Positions 34,208 through 38,794 of a DNA stretch of 38,794 bases are shown here, in pieces (positions within the stretch are counted from its first letter, which is position 1; each line of letters starts with the position of its first letter). The DNA comes from an uncultured Bacteroidia bacterium. Its GTDB lineage: Bacteria; Bacteroidota; Bacteroidia; Bacteroidales; UBA932. The translations under genes were made by a program, and so were the position numbers. The stretch is from assembly GCA_902778855.1 (NCBI GenBank), contig CACYZM010000014.1:1-38794 (forward strand). Reading direction: 5' to 3'. The notes beneath the pieces were generated by a model. That model was not told where the DNA came from. It made no database searches and saw only the letters and a list, made by a program, of their open reading frames with translations.

Positions 34208-35674
34208 ATGAACTCCGACAAAATTGTGATGGAAGGTCTGACGTACGACGACGTACTGCTCATTCCTGCCCGTAGTGAAGTGCTTCCCCGCGAAGTCGAC
34301 ATCCAGACGCGTTTCACCCGTGAAATCCCGCTTCGGGTGCCGATCGTATCGGCCGCCATGGACACCGTGACCGATGCCAACCTGGCCATCGCCATCGCCC
34401 GTGAGGGCGGCATCGGCGTCATCCACAAGAACATGCCGATCGAAGACCAGATGGAGCACGTCCGCAAGGTCAAACGTGCCGAAAACGGCATGATCTACGA
34501 TCCCATCACGATCGACGTCGCCGCGCAGGTGGGCGATGCGCTTCGCCTGATGTCGGCCAACCACATCGGCGGCATCCCGGTGGTCGACAAGGCCGGCCGC
34601 CTGATCGGCATCGTCACCAACCGCGACCTGCGTTTCCAGGACAATCCCGAGACGCCCATCCGCGAAGTCATGACCAGCGAGAACCTGATCACCGTCGGTC
34701 CTTCGACCACGATTCCCGAAGCCACGGAAGTCCTTCGCCGGCACCGCATCGAGAAACTCCCCGTGGTCGACGACAGCGGCCGCCTCGTGGGCCTGATCAC
34801 CTTCCGCGACATCACCAAGATCAAGGATAATCCGAAGGCAAGCAAAGACAGCCTCGGCCGCCTCCGCGTGGCGGCGGCCGTGGGCATCAACTCCCACAGC
34901 CTCGAAGACGTCGAACGCCTGGTGAGCGTCCATACCGACGCCGTGGTGCTCGACACCGCGCACGGCCACTCGGTCGGCGTCCTCAATATGATCAAGAAGA
35001 TCCGCGCGGCGTTCCCCGACCTGCAGATCGTGGCCGGCAACATCGCCACCGCCGAAGCCGCCCGTGCACTGTGCGAATGCGGCGTCGACGCGGTCAAGGT
35101 GGGCATCGGCCCCGGCTCCATCTGCACCACGCGCATCATCGCCGGCATCGGCGTTCCGCAGCTGACGGCCGTGATGGAAACGAGCCAGGCCCTCAAGGGC
35201 ACGGGCATTCCCGTCATCGCCGACGGCGGCATCCGCTATTCCGGCGATATCGTCAAAGCGCTGGCTGCCGGCGCGAGCACCATCATGGCTGGCTCGTTGT
35301 TTGCAGGAGTCGAGGAGGCTCCCGGCGAGGCGATCATCCTCAACGGCCGCAAATTCAAGTCCTACCGCGGCATGGGTTCGCTTGAAGCCATGCAGAAAGG
35401 CTCGAAAGACCGCTATTTCCAGGATATGGAAGAAGACATCAAGAAACTTGTGCCGGAAGGCATCGTCGCCCAGGTGCCCTACAAGGGTACGCTGGCCGAG
35501 GTGATCTACCAGCTGGTGGGCGGCCTGCGGGCCGGCATGGGTTACTGCGGTGCGAAGGACCTGGCGGCGTTGCGTGAAGCCAAGTTCGTGAAGATCACGG
35601 CTGCCGGCATGGTGGAAAGCCATCCCCATGACGTGACCATCACGCGGGAAGCCCCGAACTATTCTACGAGATGA
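34208..35674 (+). CDS. guaB: IMP dehydrogenase
   Basis: GuaB oxidises IMP to XMP, the first step of GMP synthesis. The 488-residue protein has the usual start ([17 protein letters not shown]), two CBS domains at about 95-205 ([20 protein letters not shown] and [19 protein letters not shown]) and the catalytic loop [11 protein letters not shown] with Cys306. The flap and C-terminal motifs RYFQ and [11 protein letters not shown] follow. I take the ATG at 34208 rather than an in-frame TTG 15 bases upstream because the family starts there. Its TGA overlaps the ATG of the next gene (ATGA), suggesting translational coupling. Confidence 0.97.
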   Translation: MNSDKIVMEGLTYDDVLLIPARSEVLPREVDIQTRFTREIPLRVPIVSAAMDTVTDANLAIAIAREGGIGVIHKNMPIEDQMEHVRKVKRAENGMIYDPITIDVAAQVGDALRLMSANHIGGIPVVDKAGRLIGIVTNRDLRFQDNPETPIREVMTSENLITVGPSTTIPEATEVLRRHRIEKLPVVDDSGRLVGLITFRDITKIKDNPKASKDSLGRLRVAAAVGINSHSLEDVERLVSVHTDAVVLDTAHGHSVGVLNMIKKIRAAFPDLQIVAGNIATAEAARALCECGVDAVKVGIGPGSICTTRIIAGIGVPQLTAVMETSQALKGTGIPVIADGGIRYSGDIVKALAAGASTIMAGSLFAGVEEAPGEAIILNGRKFKSYRGMGSLEAMQKGSKDRYFQDMEEDIKKLVPEGIVAQVPYKGTLAEVIYQLVGGLRAGMGYCGAKDLAALREAKFVKITAAGMVESHPHDVTITREAPNYSTR

Positions 35675-37029
35675 ACATGAAAAGAATCCTTACGATGGCG
35701 CTGGTGCTGCTCTCCTGTGCGTGGGCGCAGGCACAGCAGTACGAAGGCGTCGTTGAAAAAAGCGTGGCGCTGGTCGGCAACGACATCATCATGCTTTCGG
35801 AGATCGAGTCCGAAGCCCAGATGATGCGTGCCCGCGGCCTGACCGTCGACAAGAGCGCCCGTTGTGAAATCCTGGAGAACTTCCTCGTTTCGAAACTGTT
35901 CCTGACCCAGGCGAAGCTCGACTCCCTGGTCGCCAATGACGCACAGGTCTCCGCGATGCTCGAGCAGCGCATCAACGAAGTGATGATGACCCTGGGCGGC
36001 GAGCAGAAAACGGAAGAGTACTTCGGCAAGCCGCTCTACAAACTCCGTCAGGAGTGGCGCGAGGTCCTCACCGACCAGTCGCTGATCCAGGAGATGCAGC
36101 GCAATGTGGCCAGCAACATTCCGAAGATTACGCCCCGCGACGTCAAGAAGTATTGCGAGGAGACCCCGGCCGAAGACCTGCCGATGGTCAGTACGAAGTA
36201 CCGCATCCGCCAGATCGGCCTGTATCCCGACAAGGAAGCGGCCGAACTGGCCGTCAAGGAGCAGCTGATCGATCTGCGCGAGCGCATCGTCGCTGGCGAG
36301 AAATTCTCCACGCTGGCACGACTTTATTCGCAGGATCCGGGCAGTATGAGCAAGGGCGGCGAACTGGGCATGGCCTCGAAATCCGTTTTCTGGCCCGCCT
36401 TCTCCGACGCCGCCATGTCGCTCAAAGTGGGGCAGGTGTCCCAGATCGTGGAAACGCCCGACGGCTTCCACATCATCCAGCTCATCGAGCGGGAAGGCGA
36501 CATGTTCAACGCCCGCCACATCCTCATCAAGCCGCAATATACCTCCGAAGACCGTGAACGCGCCTTCCGTCGCCTCGACAGCATCCGCAACCTCGTGGTG
36601 CTCGACAGCCTGACGTTCGCCGACGCGGCCCGCTCCTTCTCGGAAGAGAAGCATAGCGCCACGAGCGGCGGCCTGATGGCCGACGAGTACACGGGATCTT
36701 CCTATTTCGAGAAGGACCAGCTCAAGCCCGCCGATTACACCGTGCTGCGCAACATGCAGGAAGGCGACGTCTCCGAGCCGTTCGAATCGCTCGACAACGA
36801 AGGCCGCAACGGCAACACCATCTACAAGATCCTCTATCTGGAGAAAGTGATTCCCGCCCACCAGGCCAACTTCCAGGAAGACTACAACACGCTTCTCGAC
36901 GAAGTCAACAACAAGAACGCGATGAAGGCCATCGACAAGTTCATCGAAGAGAAGCAGAAGAGTACCTACATCGTCATCGATCCCCTGTTCCGGGGATGCG
37001 ATTTCCAGCGGGAAGGCTGGATCAAGTAA
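35671..37029 (+). CDS. SurA-like periplasmic peptidyl-prolyl isomerase/chaperone
   Basis: A 452-residue protein with a signal peptide (cut after AQAQ). It has a SurA N-like helical region (about 25-165; VEKSVALVGNDIIMLSEIESEAQ) and two parvulin (PpiC) domains (about 175-275 and 280-390). These carry the motifs LYSQDPGSMSKGGELGMA, VETPDGFHIIQLIEREG and ARHILIKPQY. It should assist folding of outer-membrane beta-barrels, of which this window encodes several. A second in-frame ATG two codons downstream is equally possible. It is co-transcribed with guaB and followed 3 bases later by an OstA-like gene, a pairing of envelope biogenesis genes. Confidence 0.93.
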   Translation: MNMKRILTMALVLLSCAWAQAQQYEGVVEKSVALVGNDIIMLSEIESEAQMMRARGLTVDKSARCEILENFLVSKLFLTQAKLDSLVANDAQVSAMLEQRINEVMMTLGGEQKTEEYFGKPLYKLRQEWREVLTDQSLIQEMQRNVASNIPKITPRDVKKYCEETPAEDLPMVSTKYRIRQIGLYPDKEAAELAVKEQLIDLRERIVAGEKFSTLARLYSQDPGSMSKGGELGMASKSVFWPAFSDAAMSLKVGQVSQIVETPDGFHIIQLIEREGDMFNARHILIKPQYTSEDRERAFRRLDSIRNLVVLDSLTFADAARSFSEEKHSATSGGLMADEYTGSSYFEKDQLKPADYTVLRNMQEGDVSEPFESLDNEGRNGNTIYKILYLEKVIPAHQANFQEDYNTLLDEVNNKNAMKAIDKFIEEKQKSTYIVIDPLFRGCDFQREGWIK

Positions 37030-37032
37030 AGG

Positions 37033-38794
37033 ATGAACCGCCACGTCAGGATTCCGCTCGTGGCGGTGCTGCTTCTGGCGGCGTGTACGCTCCTACGGGG
37101 GCAGAACGCGTCGCCCGACAGCGTTTTCCGGCTCGTCCAGGCCCAGCGGGCGGAGCAGTACGAGAAGTACGGGCTTCACTACCGCCTGGTCCAGGGGCAC
37201 GCCCGATTCCTGCACAACGACACCTATCTGCTTTGCGACTCCGCCTCCTGGAACGTGGACACCCGCTTCATCGAAGCGTACGGCAACGTCCAGATCATCC
37301 AGGACAAGACGATGCTCCGCAGCGACCAGATGTCCTACTGGATCGATGAAAACCGCGCCGTCTTCAAAGGCTCCCTCGTGGAACTCTTCGACAAGGACGG
37401 CAACATCCTTCGCACGGAACGCCTGGTCTACAATACGAAAGACAGCGTGGCCGTATTCGAGGGCGGCGGCTCGATGAAGGACCGCGACGGCAATGTGATC
37501 GAAAGTTCCCGCGGCACCTACGACGGCAAGGAAAGCCTCTTCACGTTCGAAGAACGGGTCGAAATCTATCTCGACTCGATCGAGCTCAGGACGCAGACCC
37601 TGCGGTATTTCTCGCAGGAGGAGAAGGCTTATTTCGGCAAGAATACCTTCGCCTGGAAGAACGACGGCTTCCTGCGGGCCGATGCCGGCTGGTATGACCG
37701 ACCCCAGCAGCTGGTCCAGTTCTCCGACCGCGTATTCATGTTCGATCCGGTCTATGAGGCCTGGGCCGGCGAAGTGTATTACCGGCAGCAGGATTCCGGC
37801 GCCGACCTTTACGACAATGCGCAGGTGCTCGATACCACGCATAAGTGCATCTATCTGGGCGACCATCTGCAGTACATCCCGCCGCAGGATTCCCTCTCCG
37901 AGCGCGGCCTGATGACCGGCGACCCGGCTATCGTCTTCTTTGGGGAGAACGAAAACCACGTGGTCGACACGCTCTACAGTCGTGCCGACACGTTCTACGT
38001 GTATGCCGTGCCGCGCTGCGACATTCCCGAAAGCGAAATCAAGGAAGCCGAAAAGCGTGTGGAGGACATTCTCTTCGACGCCCTGACCCAGAAACGAGAG
38101 ACCGACGCCAAACTACACGAAGAAGAACGGATCCGGAAGTTGCGCGAAGTGGGCAAACTCCCGCCCGAATGGGTGGAACAGCAGAAGAAGGCCCAAGCCG
38201 ATTCGCTGGCGAAACTCGCCCGGCTCGATTCCCTGGTGACGGTCGGCGCCGTCGACTCCCTGGTCGCCGCCGATCCCGCCCTCCGTGGCCAGCTCAGTTC
38301 CGTCGACTCCCTGATCAAAGTCACCCTCGCTCCGCCGGTCGTTGCGGCGGATTCCACCGCCGTCAATCCCGGTCTGACCGGAAATCCGCTGGATTCCACG
38401 GCTGTTGCCCTGGACTCCACCGCTAAGGCCCTGCCGCCCCGCGATACCACGCCGGTCCGGTACGTGCAGGCCTGGCACAATGTAAAAATGTTCCGCAGCG
38501 ATATCCAGGCCGTCTGCGACTCCGTCGTCTTCACCGAAGTCGACTCCATCGCACGCCTGTTCGGTACGCCCGCGCTCTGGAACGAGGTGAAAAACCAGCT
38601 GACCGCCGACGAGATGCACCTGCTGATGCGCAACGGCGCCTTCGAACGGGGCAGTATGCTCACCAACGCCTGGATCATCTCCCAGCAGGATACCCTGCAC
38701 TACAACCAGATCAAGAGCACGGAAATGCTGGGCTATTTCCGCGACAACAAACTCTACCGCTTCGACGCCCTGGGCGGCGTCTCGGCCATCTTCT
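37033..38794 (+). CDS. OstA/LptA-like organic solvent tolerance protein, partial at window end
   Basis: An open frame from ATG 37033 to the last base (587 codons, no stop). A signal sequence with a possible lipobox LAAC (Cys18) is followed by OstA-like beta-jellyroll repeats (about 45-320; RFLHNDTYLLCDSASWNVD, LVYNTKDSVAVFEGGG, VEIYLDSIELRTQTLRY), the fold that carries lipopolysaccharide across the periplasm in LptA. A charged helix (about 345-385) and a low-complexity stretch rich in DSL/DST (about 386-475) interrupt it. A further OstA-like part then begins (WHNVKMFRSDIQAVCDSVVF). In other Bacteroidota this family lies near surA-like genes and mutL; mutL may follow beyond the window. Confidence 0.82.
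   Translation, partial: MNRHVRIPLVAVLLLAACTLLRGQNASPDSVFRLVQAQRAEQYEKYGLHYRLVQGHARFLHNDTYLLCDSASWNVDTRFIEAYGNVQIIQDKTMLRSDQMSYWIDENRAVFKGSLVELFDKDGNILRTERLVYNTKDSVAVFEGGGSMKDRDGNVIESSRGTYDGKESLFTFEERVEIYLDSIELRTQTLRYFSQEEKAYFGKNTFAWKNDGFLRADAGWYDRPQQLVQFSDRVFMFDPVYEAWAGEVYYRQQDSGADLYDNAQVLDTTHKCIYLGDHLQYIPPQDSLSERGLMTGDPAIVFFGENENHVVDTLYSRADTFYVYAVPRCDIPESEIKEAEKRVEDILFDALTQKRETDAKLHEEERIRKLREVGKLPPEWVEQQKKAQADSLAKLARLDSLVTVGAVDSLVAADPALRGQLSSVDSLIKVTLAPPVVAADSTAVNPGLTGNPLDSTAVALDSTAKALPPRDTTPVRYVQAWHNVKMFRSDIQAVCDSVVFTEVDSIARLFGTPALWNEVKNQLTADEMHLLMRNGAFERGSMLTNAWIISQQDTLHYNQIKSTEMLGYFRDNKLYRFDALGGVSAIF

Noticed and set aside
30953-35629. A 1558-codon minus-strand frame opposite the tricorn-type protease and guaB
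   Set aside because: Same cause: GC-rich codon bias in well-supported sense genes. It has no recognisable domain.

Overview
The window is chromosomal DNA from a GC-rich member of the Bacteroidota, most likely order Bacteroidales; I cannot fix the genus. The evidence is the TAnnTTTG (-7) promoter boxes, many lipoproteins with BACON, DUF4988 and DUF5689 domains, Oar-type TonB-dependent outer-membrane proteins, weak Shine-Dalgarno sequences, and Bacteroidota-type ribosomal proteins. Coding density is very high, and the longest gap without a gene is 197 bases (20263-20459). I see no insertion sequence, prophage, CRISPR array or rRNA.

Layout. (1) 1-3600: the str operon rpsL-rpsG-fusA-rpsJ, ended by hairpins and a CAT-anticodon tRNA; the S10 cluster genes that normally follow rpsJ are absent. 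(2) 3615-10962: a tightly packed leftward operon, read in the order acyltransferase, POTRA-less Omp85-type barrel, then three tandem DUF4988 lipoproteins. (3) 11050-14857: small units holding an endonuclease/exonuclease/phosphatase protein and a HAD phosphatase, a two-gene BACON/secreted-protein unit, a two-BACON lipoprotein and a ComF-like phosphoribosyltransferase. (4) 14915-20262: yhbP-like, cdaA (c-di-AMP synthase), mutS2, a small lipoprotein and, convergent to them, metK. (5) 20404-28143: a unit bounded by a promoter and a terminator, encoding a surface lipoprotein nuclease (BACON-DUF5689x2-BACON-NUC), a large Oar-type TonB-dependent transporter and a BACON/OB-fold lipoprotein. It is followed by a compact Oar paralogue with its own promoter. 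(6) 29849-38794: a threonine-aldolase-like enzyme, a tricorn-type S41 protease, then guaB, a SurA-like chaperone and an OstA/LptA-like gene that runs off the window.

The best candidate for a new system is region 5. A predicted surface DNA/RNA nuclease, an outer-membrane transporter and an OB-fold lipoprotein form one transcription unit and could degrade, bind and import extracellular nucleic acid, in the way Sus systems handle glycans. The second candidate is region 2. A third observation is regulatory: four genes have a TAnnTTTG box exactly 4 bases before the ATG, and a fifth has it 7 bases before. This predicts leaderless or nearly leaderless mRNAs.
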